A stretch of DNA of 64,000 nt from Hoeflea_A sp039025395 (lineage in GTDB: Bacteria; Pseudomonadota; Alphaproteobacteria; Rhizobiales; Rhizobiaceae), in contig JBCCOK010000012.1 in the NCBI GenBank assembly GCA_039025395.1, positions 22,892 through 86,891 on the forward strand. Direction: 5' to 3'. Position numbers and translations under genes: made by a program. Positions 26,113 to 35,217 of the stretch are shown piece after piece (position 1 is the first letter of the stretch; each line of letters begins with the position of its first letter). The notes under the pieces are model-generated. The model did not search any database and was not told the DNA's origin. It worked only from the letters and a program-made list of their open reading frames with translations.

Positions 26113-29007
26113 ATGTCGGGTTACTTGGTTCGGATCGTACGTTCACCTTTGTTGCCTCTGGCGGCATGTATCCTGGCGGTGCTGCTGCTGTCCATTGCGT
26201 CCGGCCTGGCAGCCGAAACGGTGAAGATTTCACGCGATGATACCGCGTTGGACCTGACTGCCACGACCGATGTGCACTCACAGCGAGGCAATGCGTTCCA
26301 GACCTCCACGGCACCCGACGCCACCGGAATCGTGCGGCGTATCGAGGTCCGCGCCAGTTCCGACCGACATAGCGGGGATTGGGCGGAATTCTCTCTCGCC
26401 AACGTGTCGGACGAACAGATCGATCGCCTGATCGTGGCACCCCACTTCCGGCTCCCCGCGTCCGGTCTGTTTTGGCCAGACCTCGGGTCGGAGCGAATCA
26501 TATCGATTACGCCGAGTGAAGGATTTGCGCTTGACCGCGTTCCGAGCGATGAGGCCGATGTCTTCAACATTACGCTGAACCCAGGCGCAATCGTTACTTT
26601 CGTGGCCGAACTTTCCTCGCCGGATCTGCCGCAGCTCTATCTGTGGGAACCGGAAGCCTATAAGGACACGATCAATTCTTTCACGCTGTACCGGGGCATT
26701 GTGCTCGGCATTGCCGGCCTTCTTGCCGTCTTCCTGACGATCCTTTTTGTGGTCAAGGGCACGTCGGTGCTTCCGGCAACAGCGGCCCTGGCATGGGCAG
26801 TCCTTGCCTATATCGTCGTCGATTTCGGCTTTCTATCAAAGCTGGTGCAAACGACGCCGACGGATGAGCGCCTGTGGCGCGCAGGGACTGAAATTACCCT
26901 TGCTGCCGGGCTGGTGATATTTCTATTCACCTATCTGAACCTCAACCGCTGGCATACCAATCTCAGCTTTGCCACGCTGGCCTGGGTTGCGGGCCTTGGA
27001 ATCCTGTTCGCTTTCGCCGTCTATGACCCGGTCATTGCCACAGGGATCGCCCGTTTTTCCTTCGCGGCCACGGTCATCGCCGGCACATTTCTCATCGCCT
27101 ATCTTGGCCTGAACAGATTTGACCGTGCAATCATGCTGATTCCCACCTGGGTGCTCATTTTGTGCTGGGTATTCGGCGCATGGCTGACGGTTACCGGGCG
27201 GCTTTCGAACGATATTGTTCAGCCGGCGTTGGGCGGCGGGCTTGTGCTGATCGTGCTGCTTATCGGCTTCACGGTCATGCAACATGCTTTTGCCGGCGGC
27301 GGCGCCCAACAGGGTCTCTTCAGCGATCTCGAGCGCCAGTCGCTGGCGCTGACCGGTTCGGGCGACATCGTCTGGGACTGGGATGTGTCGCGCGACCGCA
27401 TCGTGACCATGCCCGATGTCAGCCGTCAGCTCGGACTTTCGCCAGGCAGCCTTTTCGGGCCGGCACGCAACTGGCTGCCGCGTATTCATCCCGACGATCG
27501 CGACCGGTTCCGCACGACGTTGGACGTGGTGCTGGAGCATCGCCGGGGACGGCTCAATCACCAGTTCCGCATCCGCGCCGAAGACGGGCACTATCATTGG
27601 CTGGCGCTGCGCGCGCGGCCCGTGGTCGGATCGGATGGTGAAGTGATCCGGTGCGTCGGAACGCTGATCGACGTGACCGAACAGAAGAGCTCCGAGGAAC
27701 GGCTTCTGCACGATGCGGTACACGACAACCTCACCGGCCTTCCAAACCGCGAACTCTTCGTCGACAGGCTTGACGCGATCATCGCGTTGGCCGGGGCGGA
27801 GGGGTCGGTTCGCCCGACCATTTTCGCGATCGACATTGACCGGTTCAAGATGGTGAATGACGAACTCGGGATTTCGGCCGGCGATACGATCTTGCTGACC
27901 ATCGCAAGGCGGCTGAAGCGTCTGTTGAAGCCTCAGGATACGCTGGCGCGGATCAGCGGCGATCAGTTCGGTCTGATCTTACTGTCAGAACAGGAACCGT
28001 CGAAAGTCGCCGCATTTGCCGAAAACATCAACAAGGCGGTCATGGTGCCGATCAATTTCGGACAGAAAGAAATCATCCTGACCGCATCGATCGGCCTTGT
28101 AACATGGGTCGACGAGATGGCATCGCCGCTGGAGCTGGTGAAGGATGCAGAGCTTGCCATGTATCAGGCAAAACGTGTCGGCGGGAACAGAATTGAACCG
28201 TACCGACCCGCGTTCCGGGCCGCGGGTGCCGACAAGTTGCAGATTGAATCCGATCTGCGCCGCGCCATTGAGCGCAACGATTTGACCATGGTCTATCAGC
28301 CCATTGTCGATATCGAGAGTGCGGAAATCAGCGGTTTCGAGGCGCTCTTGCGATGGGATCATCCGCGCAAGGGCAATATACCGCCATCAGATTTCATCCC
28401 GATCGCCGAAGGTTCCGACCTGATCGTCGACCTCGGAATGTACGCGTTGCATCACGCCTGTGAGGACATTGCATCGTGGCACCGCGCGGTCGGTCAGATC
28501 CCGGTTTTCATGTCGGTCAACCTTTCCAGCGCGCAGTTGCTGCGCAACGATCTCTACAACGATATCCGCTCAGTGCTGACAAAAACAGGATGCAAGCCGC
28601 ATATGCTGAAGCTGGAGCTGACGGAATCGGTGGTGATGCACAATCCGGAACAGGCGGCGCGCGTGCTTGCCCGACTGAAGGATCTTGGCCTGCAGCTTGC
28701 AATCGACGATTTCGGAACCGGCCATTCGTCGCTTTCCTATCTTACCCGCTTTCCATTTGACACGATCAAGATCGACAAGTCCCTGGTGCGGGCAACCAAT
28801 GAGAAACAGCTTGTCCTGCTGCGCTCGATTATTTCGATGGGCCGGGATCTGGAAATGGATATCGTCGCCGAAGGTGTTGAAACGGAGGAAGACGCCGAGG
28901 AACTGGCTGAACTCGGTTGCGAATATGCGCAGAGTTTCCTTTTTGGCCCTCCCATTGGAGCTAATTCTGTCGTCAAGCTGCTGCGCGAGCATTTCCCGGC
29001 GATGTAG
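26113..29007 (+). CDS. Membrane sensor cyclic-di-GMP phosphodiesterase (7TM-PAS-GGDEF-EAL) with degenerate GGDEF
   Basis: A 964-residue protein. An N-terminal signal or anchor (about 5-33) leads to a periplasmic beta-rich region (about 35-190) and about seven to eight membrane helices (about 192-390), a 7TMR-DISM-like layout. A PAS/PAC module is at about 405-525 (HPDDRDRFRTTL, EDGHYHWLALRARP). The GGDEF domain (about 530-695) has SGDQF at 615-619 instead of GG(D/E)EF, so cyclase activity is probably lost. The EAL domain (about 710-960) keeps E743-A-L, the ELTES, DDFGTG, KIDKS and VAEGVE motifs, so c-di-GMP hydrolysis is predicted. It lies 8 bp after the GNAT gene. The signal sensed is unknown. 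Confidence 0.9.
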   Translation: MSGYLVRIVRSPLLPLAACILAVLLLSIASGLAAETVKISRDDTALDLTATTDVHSQRGNAFQTSTAPDATGIVRRIEVRASSDRHSGDWAEFSLANVSDEQIDRLIVAPHFRLPASGLFWPDLGSERIISITPSEGFALDRVPSDEADVFNITLNPGAIVTFVAELSSPDLPQLYLWEPEAYKDTINSFTLYRGIVLGIAGLLAVFLTILFVVKGTSVLPATAALAWAVLAYIVVDFGFLSKLVQTTPTDERLWRAGTEITLAAGLVIFLFTYLNLNRWHTNLSFATLAWVAGLGILFAFAVYDPVIATGIARFSFAATVIAGTFLIAYLGLNRFDRAIMLIPTWVLILCWVFGAWLTVTGRLSNDIVQPALGGGLVLIVLLIGFTVMQHAFAGGGAQQGLFSDLERQSLALTGSGDIVWDWDVSRDRIVTMPDVSRQLGLSPGSLFGPARNWLPRIHPDDRDRFRTTLDVVLEHRRGRLNHQFRIRAEDGHYHWLALRARPVVGSDGEVIRCVGTLIDVTEQKSSEERLLHDAVHDNLTGLPNRELFVDRLDAIIALAGAEGSVRPTIFAIDIDRFKMVNDELGISAGDTILLTIARRLKRLLKPQDTLARISGDQFGLILLSEQEPSKVAAFAENINKAVMVPINFGQKEIILTASIGLVTWVDEMASPLELVKDAELAMYQAKRVGGNRIEPYRPAFRAAGADKLQIESDLRRAIERNDLTMVYQPIVDIESAEISGFEALLRWDHPRKGNIPPSDFIPIAEGSDLIVDLGMYALHHACEDIASWHRAVGQIPVFMSVNLSSAQLLRNDLYNDIRSVLTKTGCKPHMLKLELTESVVMHNPEQAARVLARLKDLGLQLAIDDFGTGHSSLSYLTRFPFDTIKIDKSLVRATNEKQLVLLRSIISMGRDLEMDIVAEGVETEEDAEELAELGCEYAQSFLFGPPIGANSVVKLLREHFPAM

Positions 29008-29041
29008 ACCGCGGGCGGCCAGTCGCGGTTGCGGCCCGCAA

Positions 29042-29653
29042 TCAGGCCTTTCCGCACTCACTGGAAAGACGCGCCGGATCGATGCCGATCGACGCAAAGG
29101 CGCGTTCATATTTGCTGTCGAGTTCATCGTCGAAAATGATCTCGTCTACCGCCGAACAGGTCAGCCACCCATTGGCTGTCACTTCGTTCTCCAACTGCCC
29201 AGCGCCCCACCCGGAATATCCCAACATCAGCGTCGCCTTCTTTGGGCCCTCGCCCTTGGTGATGGCACGCAGAATATCGACTGTAGCGGTCAGCGAAATG
29301 TCTTCAGAAACGGGAAGTGTCGCGTCGCTGCGGTAGTCTTCGGAATGCAATACGAAGCCCCTGCCCGTCTCCACCGGTCCGCCCATCTGAACATTCAGAT
29401 CCACAGCCGATTGCGGCAGTGATTTTGCCTGTTGGCGATCAATCAACTCCAGTTGCACCATCAACTCGCAAAAGGTGATCGGTTGCGGCCTGTTCAGTAT
29501 GAAGCCAATGGCGCCGCTGTCTGTATGAGCGCAAATATAAATAACGGTCCGTGAGAAATTCGCGTCGGAAAGACCGGGCATGGCCAGGAGAAACTGACCA
29601 TCGAAGCAGCCACGCTCTCCCCCGCCCAGCAGATTTTCCCTCAGAATGTCCAT
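29042..29653 (-). CDS. YqgE/AlgH family protein
   Basis: A 203-residue protein of the DUF179 (YqgE/AlgH) family. Visible family hallmarks are GQFLLAMPGLSDANFSRTVIYICAH, GAIGFILNRPQP, GGPVETGRGFVLH and the C-terminal LMLGYSGWGAGQLENEVTANGWL. The biochemical role is undefined; AlgH was named from alginate regulation in Pseudomonas. It converges with the EAL gene and is divergent from the DsbD-like gene. Confidence 0.94.
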   Translation of the reverse strand: MDILRENLLGGGERGCFDGQFLLAMPGLSDANFSRTVIYICAHTDSGAIGFILNRPQPITFCELMVQLELIDRQQAKSLPQSAVDLNVQMGGPVETGRGFVLHSEDYRSDATLPVSEDISLTATVDILRAITKGEGPKKATLMLGYSGWGAGQLENEVTANGWLTCSAVDEIIFDDELDSKYERAFASIGIDPARLSSECGKA

Positions 29654-29878
29654 GAATATCAGTCTAACGCATAAGGTGCTTCAAATGAAACAGGACGTTG
29701 GGCTTAATCACCACTCGAAAGTTTCGCCCCATCTTCATTCGCGCCGCCCCTCTTCCCGGATGCGGCCTTGTGTCAGCGGCAATGGTCTGAAAGGGCTGGT
29801 TTTTCGATCACCGTATTATGATGTTGGCACTGCCGGTCGTGACTGGCGTGATCCCATGGTCGAGGCTAGATTGTCGCC

Positions 29879-30721
29879 ATGATCGCATATCGTCTTCCCG
29901 GCAAAACGGGCCGTTGCATCGCAGCCGTGATTCTCGCCTTCAGTCTTGCGCCGCCGCCATATGTTTTCGCAGCGTCGAGCGAATGGGTGGAAACCGAAGC
30001 CGGCCGTATTCGCATTTCCGCGCTAAGGCCAGGGGAAGACGGTCAGATTCGCGCGGTGCTCGACGTCGATCTTCTGCCCGGTTGGAAAACCTACTGGCGG
30101 GATCCCGGCGAAGCGGGCATTCCTCCCACCATCACGGTAGACCGCAGCAAAAACATTGTCGCAGCGGAAGTCCATTTCCCTGCGCCCGAACGAATTACCG
30201 ACCCCTATTCGACCTGGGCCGGCTATGACTATCCGGTGCTGCTGCCCCTCACATTCGATCAGAAGGATCCGGGGCGAACAAGCGTGCTGGAGGCTGATGT
30301 ATTTATCGGCCTGTGCGAAAGCGTCTGCATTCCATTCCAGACCAGCTTCACGCTGGTGATTGATCCGGCGAAGCCGGCAAACGCATTCGAGACGAGGCTG
30401 GTCGGCCGAGCATTCGATGCGCTGCCCGAAAAACCTGGGCACGGGTTCGAGATCGTCGACCACAAAATTGACGGTGACGGGGCATCGCTGACCTTGTCGG
30501 TGAAAACCCCTGCCCCGGACGAGAATGGAGAGCTTTTTGTCTCGGGTCCCCCTGGATGGGCTTTTGACACACCCAGAATTTCCGGCCATGACGGAAATGT
30601 CGTGACCTATCACGTCAGCGCCTACCGCCAACCCGATGGCGAAACGCTGCACGCAAAACCCATCCGTCTGCTGATAAAAGCCTCCGGGCGGGCTATGGAA
30701 ACCGAAATCACAATCCCATAA
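29879..30721 (+). CDS. Exported DsbD N-terminal-domain-like thiol protein
   Basis: A 280-residue protein with a signal peptide (cleavage likely after YVFA). It has an immunoglobulin-like DsbD-alpha fold signature: GWKTYWRDPGEAGIPP, DYPVLLPLTF and a cysteine pair in GLCESVCIPF. The membrane and thioredoxin parts of full-length DsbD are absent. In DsbD this domain passes reducing power to periplasmic thiol proteins; a stand-alone copy may act with a separate CcdA-type membrane reductase. A peroxiredoxin follows 165 bp downstream. Confidence 0.85.
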   Translation: MIAYRLPGKTGRCIAAVILAFSLAPPPYVFAASSEWVETEAGRIRISALRPGEDGQIRAVLDVDLLPGWKTYWRDPGEAGIPPTITVDRSKNIVAAEVHFPAPERITDPYSTWAGYDYPVLLPLTFDQKDPGRTSVLEADVFIGLCESVCIPFQTSFTLVIDPAKPANAFETRLVGRAFDALPEKPGHGFEIVDHKIDGDGASLTLSVKTPAPDENGELFVSGPPGWAFDTPRISGHDGNVVTYHVSAYRQPDGETLHAKPIRLLIKASGRAMETEITIP

Positions 30722-30886
30722 CGCCAGTTGACCGTAAGGCGCTTCGGTCGGCAAACTTTAGCTGGACATCGATGAGCGGTCTTTTATGGTCGCGGAAGAA
30801 AGGGCGGCACGCTTAAGGGCATCCGCTCCTACACACACAGTTTTGAAATTGTACCCGGCACCGCCGGTCTATCGGAGGAAAATCGC

Positions 30887-31372
30887 ATGGCCATTTCTGT
30901 TGGCGAAAGTCTGCCGGAACTCACCCTCAAGGAAGCCTCTTCCGATGGCATGAACGAGGTAACGACGGCCGATCTTTTTGGCGGAAAGAAAGTCGTCCTG
31001 TTTGCTGTACCCGGCGCGTTCACCGGCACCTGCAGCAATGTTCATGTGCCCGGATATCTCGAGCACCGCGATGCAATCCTGGCAAAAGGCGTTGACGAGA
31101 TTGCGGTTCTGTCGGTCAATGATGGTTTTGTCATGGGTGCCTGGGCATCCAACACCGGTGCCGACGGAAAGATCCGCTTCCTGGCAGACTGGGACGCCGC
31201 TTTCACAAAGGCGGTGGGGATGGATATGGATCTTTCGGCCGGGACTTTGGGCGTGCGGTCGAAACGCTACTCCATGGTGGTCGAGGACGGCACAGTCAAG
31301 GCGGTCAATATCGAGGAAAACCCCGGCGAAGTGGCGGTCTCCGGCGCTGATAAGATCCTCGACCAGCTCTGA
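30887..31372 (+). CDS. Peroxiredoxin, Prx5/AhpE-like, 1-Cys
   Basis: A 161-residue Prx5-subfamily peroxidase that reduces hydroperoxides. The peroxidatic Cys49 lies in the VPGAFTGTCSNVHVPGY motif. No other cysteine is present, so it is a 1-Cys enzyme needing an external thiol such as glutathione/glutaredoxin. The start ATG 30887 follows GGAGG (AATCGGAGGAAAA-type context). It is cytoplasmic, with no signal peptide. Confidence 0.95.
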   Translation: MAISVGESLPELTLKEASSDGMNEVTTADLFGGKKVVLFAVPGAFTGTCSNVHVPGYLEHRDAILAKGVDEIAVLSVNDGFVMGAWASNTGADGKIRFLADWDAAFTKAVGMDMDLSAGTLGVRSKRYSMVVEDGTVKAVNIEENPGEVAVSGADKILDQL

Positions 31373-31894
31373 TGCGGCCTTAACGGGTTCCATTTGAACC
31401 GTGCCACAGGCGGCGACGGGCGGGCCGGTCTCGAAGCACCGCAATTTGTTCCGAGGGATTGGCCCGCGCGGCTGCGTCTGGCCAAGGATTACTTTCCTGA
31501 GGCGCGTCTCGCCTTGATTCGCCGCCGGATCGACACCAACTCCGGCTGGCGCGACACTCGAAATACGGTTTGCCGAACGCGGTGATCGGAACCGGCTGGG
31601 AGACAACGCGGTCCTCTTGAACGAAACCACATCAAGCTTCGTTGAAATACGGCGCCACTCGGACGCACCCTTTGGCGACCGGCTTTATCAGATGATCCGG
31701 CCTCTGTATGACGGCAACTTGATGCCGGTCGCCTATTTGTGGTGCCTCTTCATCGCAAATGGCTTGTTGATTATGATGGTTGCAACGGGGATGTTAAACT
31801 TCCTACAGAAAACCTATCGTCCCGTACGGCTACCGGCCGTGAGCCGGATGCTTGATGCACGCCGTGCTATAGAGCCTGCAGGAGAAAGCCGGTC
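31373..31894. other. About 520 bp gene-poor stretch
   Basis: Between the peroxiredoxin and the His-rich protein no well-supported gene is seen. Two short frames exist: one of 63 codons (31394-31585), Arg-rich and without a clear ribosome-binding site, and a weak membrane-protein candidate from 31617. The composition suggests decayed coding sequence. No RNA gene or strong hairpin was recognised. Confidence 0.45.
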
Positions 31895-31925
31895 ATGCGC
31901 TCGCAGATCATCACAGGTACCCTGA
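31617..31925 (+). CDS. Doubtful small membrane protein
   Basis: A 102-codon frame from TTG 31617, or 78 codons from ATG 31692-31694 (MIRPLYDG). It contains one convincing hydrophobic helix (MPVAYLWCLFIANGLLIMMV) preceded by a moderately charged segment. The C-terminal 30 residues are Arg/Ser-rich and overlap the next gene by 31 bp, which looks like read-through of non-coding sequence. No family is recognised. It could be a real small membrane protein or the remnant of a larger one. Confidence 0.25.
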   Translation: MNETTSSFVEIRRHSDAPFGDRLYQMIRPLYDGNLMPVAYLWCLFIANGLLIMMVATGMLNFLQKTYRPVRLPAVSRMLDARRAIEPAGESRSCARRSSQVP

Positions 31926-32668
31926 TGCTTTTCGTCGGCTTGCTTTCGGGCTGGCTATTGTTCGGCGATCCGGCGTTTTCGAGACAACAAAGCCCGGGAA
32001 ACATGGCCTTTACGACGGCTGACAGCTCGCTGGACCAGGCCAATGATCTCTCGCAGTTAACAGACATGCGCACCGCGGGGAGACAGGCTAAAGACGGCCC
32101 GAGACACGGGCACGGGCAGAGACACGTAGGCCCGCGTCATCGCAGCGGGCATGGCGGTGGCCACCATGGTGCGCGGTCCGGTCAGGGTGGCCATGGAGGT
32201 GGTCATCGCGTGCATGGCGGACGGCACGGCAGTGGCCACGGAGGATACCATCGTCATGGACGCCACGGTGGCCATGGCGGTCAGAGGGGATCCGGGCTGG
32301 CGGTCGCTGACGTGCTGGATGTCGAAGGCACCTTGGCGGGTCTTTCGCGTGCGTTACCGCTCACCCTTGCCGAACAGGAGCGCCTGCGCCCACTATTGGT
32401 ATCGCGCGATACGCTGATGAAGCGACATAGGACTGAACTGCGCGTGGCCATCAACGCGCTCGACCGGGTCCAGCCATCGGATGACAATGCCGCGGCAGTG
32501 CGCGAAACCCATTCCGCCCAAGCGAGAGCCGCTCTCGACAATCTGACCACCGTTATCATTCTAAGCCGGAACGAGATCTATGCTGAATTGAATGCCGAGC
32601 AGCGCGAGAGATTGCTGGAAATTCGCCGTAGCGGTATTGTTGACGAGCGGCTCAGTCATTGGCCGTGA
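31895..32668 (+). CDS. Gly/His/Arg-rich periplasmic protein, CpxP/ZraP (LTxxQ)-like
   Basis: A 257-residue protein. An N-terminal hydrophobic segment (about 5-23) targets it to the envelope. Residues 69-131 are an extraordinary low-complexity block of Gly, His and Arg with about 16 histidines in 57 residues, a likely metal (Zn/Cu/Ni) buffer. Residues 136-257 are helical with two LTxxQ-like motifs (LTLAEQERL about 156-164; LNAEQRERL about 232-240), as in the periplasmic stress chaperones Spy, CpxP and the zinc protein ZraP. GGAGA precedes the ATG. No two-component partner is adjacent. Metal binding is inferred from composition. Confidence 0.78.
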   Translation: MRSQIITGTLMLFVGLLSGWLLFGDPAFSRQQSPGNMAFTTADSSLDQANDLSQLTDMRTAGRQAKDGPRHGHGQRHVGPRHRSGHGGGHHGARSGQGGHGGGHRVHGGRHGSGHGGYHRHGRHGGHGGQRGSGLAVADVLDVEGTLAGLSRALPLTLAEQERLRPLLVSRDTLMKRHRTELRVAINALDRVQPSDDNAAAVRETHSAQARAALDNLTTVIILSRNEIYAELNAEQRERLLEIRRSGIVDERLSHWP

Positions 32669-32696
32669 AGATAGCGCGGGCCGCGATAATTGCGCG

Positions 32697-33143
32697 TTAG
32701 ACCACCTTGCCCTTGAACGGTTCCATAGCGCGGCGCGCGAGTTCGTCAGCCCGCTCGTTCTCCGGATGACCGGCATGGCCTTTGAGCCAGTGCCATGACA
32801 CTTCGTGTCGGTTGCGCGCCTCCTCCAGCGCCTGCCACAGGTCGATATTCTTGACCGGTTTCCTTGATGCGGTCTTCCAGCCGTTACGCTTCCAGCCTTC
32901 GATCCAGCCGACTATGCCGTCCTTCACATAGGACGAGTCGGTATAGAGATCGACACGGCAACGCTCCTTCAGCGCGTTGAGCGCTGCGATGGCCGCAGTC
33001 AGTTCCATGCGGTTGTTTGTTGTGTTTTGTTCACCGCCGGACAGTTCCTTTTCTATACGTCCGAAACGTAATATCGCTCCCCATCCGCCGGGGCCGGGAT
33101 TGCCTGAACAGGCACCATCGGTGAAGACTTCAACGTGCTTCAT
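32697..33143 (-). CDS. rnhA: Ribonuclease HI
   Basis: A 148-residue nuclease cutting RNA in RNA:DNA hybrids. Conserved elements are FTDGACSGNPGPGGWGAIL (first Asp D9), NNRMELTAAIAALNAL (Glu), LYTDSSYVKDGI (Asp) and the C-terminal WLKGHAGHPENERADELA containing the His and final Asp. ATG 33143 is chosen; it lies 5 bp after the thrB stop, and an in-frame upstream ATG at 33161 would overlap thrB. It ends the ispH-thrB-rnhA group. Confidence 0.96.
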   Translation of the reverse strand: MKHVEVFTDGACSGNPGPGGWGAILRFGRIEKELSGGEQNTTNNRMELTAAIAALNALKERCRVDLYTDSSYVKDGIVGWIEGWKRNGWKTASRKPVKNIDLWQALEEARNRHEVSWHWLKGHAGHPENERADELARRAMEPFKGKVV

Positions 33144-33147
33144 GGCC

Positions 33148-34110
33148 TCAACGCAATCCATACTCGGCTGCGGATGCCACCTGGCGGTGAAACCGGACAT
33201 AGCGTAGATATTCCATCGGATCTTTCTTTGTCACCATTGCACTGTCGGGGACGTTCAGCCAGTCGTAGAGACGGGTCAGCAGGAAACGCAGTGCCGCACC
33301 ATGGGCGAGCAGCGGCAACGCTTCTACCTCCTGCGTCTCCAACGGGCGCACCTCGGAATACCCGGACAGCAAAGCCATCCCCTTTGTTGCGTTGAAGGAT
33401 CCGTCACGCTCAAAACACCACGCGTTCAGGCAAATCGCCACGTCGTAGGCGAACATATCATTGCAGGCAAAATAGAAATCGATCAAACCCGACAGCCGGT
33501 CGCCCAAAAAAAATACATTGTCTGGAAAAAGATCGGCATGGATCACGCCGGACGGAAGCGTATCCGGCCAGTTTTTCTCGAGACGGTCGAGATCCGTTTC
33601 GATCTCGGCTGCCAGATTCGGTTCGACTTCGTGAGCGCGAGACCTCGATTGTTCCCAGAGTGGCCGCCAGCCGTGGACCGACAATGCGTTGGCGCGGCTG
33701 TGTGAAAAATCGCGGCCGCAAAGATGAAACCGGGCAGCTGTCGATCCGACCGCCCGACAATGAAAAGGTGCCGGGCGCCTTGGCCAAATGCCCTCGAGAA
33801 ATGTGATGAGCGCCGCCGGCCGGCCGGCCAGTTCGCCGAGCACATCGCCGTCACCGTTGTGGACAGGTAAAGGGCAGGACAGTCCCTTTTCCGCGAGATG
33901 CTCCATCAGACCGAGGAAGAACGGCAGGTCGGTTCGTTCCACCCGTTTTTCATAGAGCGTCAGGATGTAATTGCCTGTTTGGGTATGGAGAAGAAAATTC
34001 GAATTCTCCACGCCCTCGGCAATCCCACGGTAAGATAGCAAATCGCCAACGCCGTACGACCCAAGGAAATCGCGGAGTTCGGCCTCGGTAATATCGGTAT
34101 AGACTGCCAA
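33148..34110 (-). CDS. thrB: Homoserine kinase, type II (APH-fold)
   Basis: A 320-residue kinase that makes O-phosphohomoserine for threonine synthase. It has the aminoglycoside phosphotransferase fold rather than the GHMP fold: MAVYTDITEAELRDFL at the start, the GVENSNFLL nucleotide region, and the catalytic loop VIHADLFPDNVFF followed by LIDFYFA (DFG-like). This type is usual in alphaproteobacteria. It lies 39 bp after ispH. Confidence 0.95.
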   Translation of the reverse strand: MAVYTDITEAELRDFLGSYGVGDLLSYRGIAEGVENSNFLLHTQTGNYILTLYEKRVERTDLPFFLGLMEHLAEKGLSCPLPVHNGDGDVLGELAGRPAALITFLEGIWPRRPAPFHCRAVGSTAARFHLCGRDFSHSRANALSVHGWRPLWEQSRSRAHEVEPNLAAEIETDLDRLEKNWPDTLPSGVIHADLFPDNVFFLGDRLSGLIDFYFACNDMFAYDVAICLNAWCFERDGSFNATKGMALLSGYSEVRPLETQEVEALPLLAHGAALRFLLTRLYDWLNVPDSAMVTKKDPMEYLRYVRFHRQVASAAEYGLR

Positions 34111-34149
34111 CGTCCGGCCCTTCGAAAATTGAAAATGCGACCGATCGTC

Positions 34150-35154
34150 TTACGGACCGTTGACGAAAGCCATGTCGGCAGCTGTCAGCTCGACATCGCG
34201 GAGATCCCGCATGACCAGAAAGTTCTCGTCTTCCACGGCTGTTTCGACAAGATCGATCTCCACCTCAAACCGCTCACGAAATGCGTCGATGATCTCGTCG
34301 ACAATAATCTCCGGTGCGGAGGCGCCTGCTGAAATACCTAGCGTCCGGGTCGTTTCCGGTTCAATTTCATGCCACGGGATCTCGCTCGCGCGCTGCACAA
34401 GAAGCGATCCGCGCGCGCCTGCGCGCAACGCCACCTCGACAAGGCGGCGTGAATTCGAAGAATTGGGCGCGCCGACGGTCAAAAAGTAATCGCAGCCGGG
34501 TGCGGCGGCCTTAACCGCTTCCTGGCGGTTTGTGGTTGCGTAACAGATGGATTCGGCAACGGGAGCCATAATATTCGGGAAGCGTGACTGGAGAACCTCG
34601 ATCACGCTCTCGGTATCCTCAACAGAGAGTGTTGTCTGGGTGACGAAACCGAGACTATCGGGATCGGCAGGATCAAAAACGCTGGCGTCCTCGGCGGATT
34701 CGACGAGGGTCATGGAACCGGCTGGAAGTTGGCCCATCGTACCGATCACCTCGGGGTGGCCTGCGTGGCCGATGAGCACGACATGACGGCCCTGGCGCTG
34801 ATGGCGCAATGCCTGCTTGTGAACCTTGGAAACCAGCGGACAGGTGGCATCGAGATAGAAGAGGTTGCGGGCATCGGCATCGGCCGGCACCGATTTCGGG
34901 ACGCCGTGGGCGGAAAAGATTACCGGCTGGTCCCGATGCTCCGGCGGAATCTCGTCCAGCTCCTTAACAAACACGGCGCCTCGGGTCTCAAGGCCCTCAA
35001 CCACATAGCGGTTGTGTACGATTTCATGACGCACATAGACCGGTGCGCCATATTTCTTGATTGCGAGGACAACAATCTGAATGGCACGATCAACGCCGGC
35101 GCAGAAGCCCCGCGGTCCGCACAGCCTGATTGTCAATGGCGGCTTTCTTGTCAT
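34150..35154 (-). CDS. ispH: 4-hydroxy-3-methylbut-2-enyl diphosphate reductase
   Basis: A 334-residue iron-sulfur enzyme performing the last step of the MEP isoprenoid pathway. The N-terminus LCGPRGFCAGVDRAI carries the first cluster cysteine (C12). Further motifs are VRHEIVHN, FSAHGVPKSV, DATCPLV and CYATTNRQEA, which hold the other two cluster cysteines. dxs, the first pathway step, is at 51727-53646. It follows SURF1 by 63 bp on the same strand. Confidence 0.96.
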   Translation of the reverse strand: MTRKPPLTIRLCGPRGFCAGVDRAIQIVVLAIKKYGAPVYVRHEIVHNRYVVEGLETRGAVFVKELDEIPPEHRDQPVIFSAHGVPKSVPADADARNLFYLDATCPLVSKVHKQALRHQRQGRHVVLIGHAGHPEVIGTMGQLPAGSMTLVESAEDASVFDPADPDSLGFVTQTTLSVEDTESVIEVLQSRFPNIMAPVAESICYATTNRQEAVKAAAPGCDYFLTVGAPNSSNSRRLVEVALRAGARGSLLVQRASEIPWHEIEPETTRTLGISAGASAPEIIVDEIIDAFRERFEVEIDLVETAVEDENFLVMRDLRDVELTAADMAFVNGP

Positions 35155-35217
35155 CGCCCTATCCGAAATAGCTCACCGATCTTGTAGAACAAGTCGTGAC
35201 ATTAGGAAACCACATGC

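Noticed and set aside
31394..31585. A 63-codon plus-strand frame after the peroxiredoxin
   Set aside because: Arg-rich, no ribosome-binding site, no recognised family; kept only as part of the gene-poor stretch.
30869..31630. A 253-codon minus-strand frame across the peroxiredoxin gene
   Set aside because: It overlaps the conserved peroxiredoxin and has no recognisable domain.
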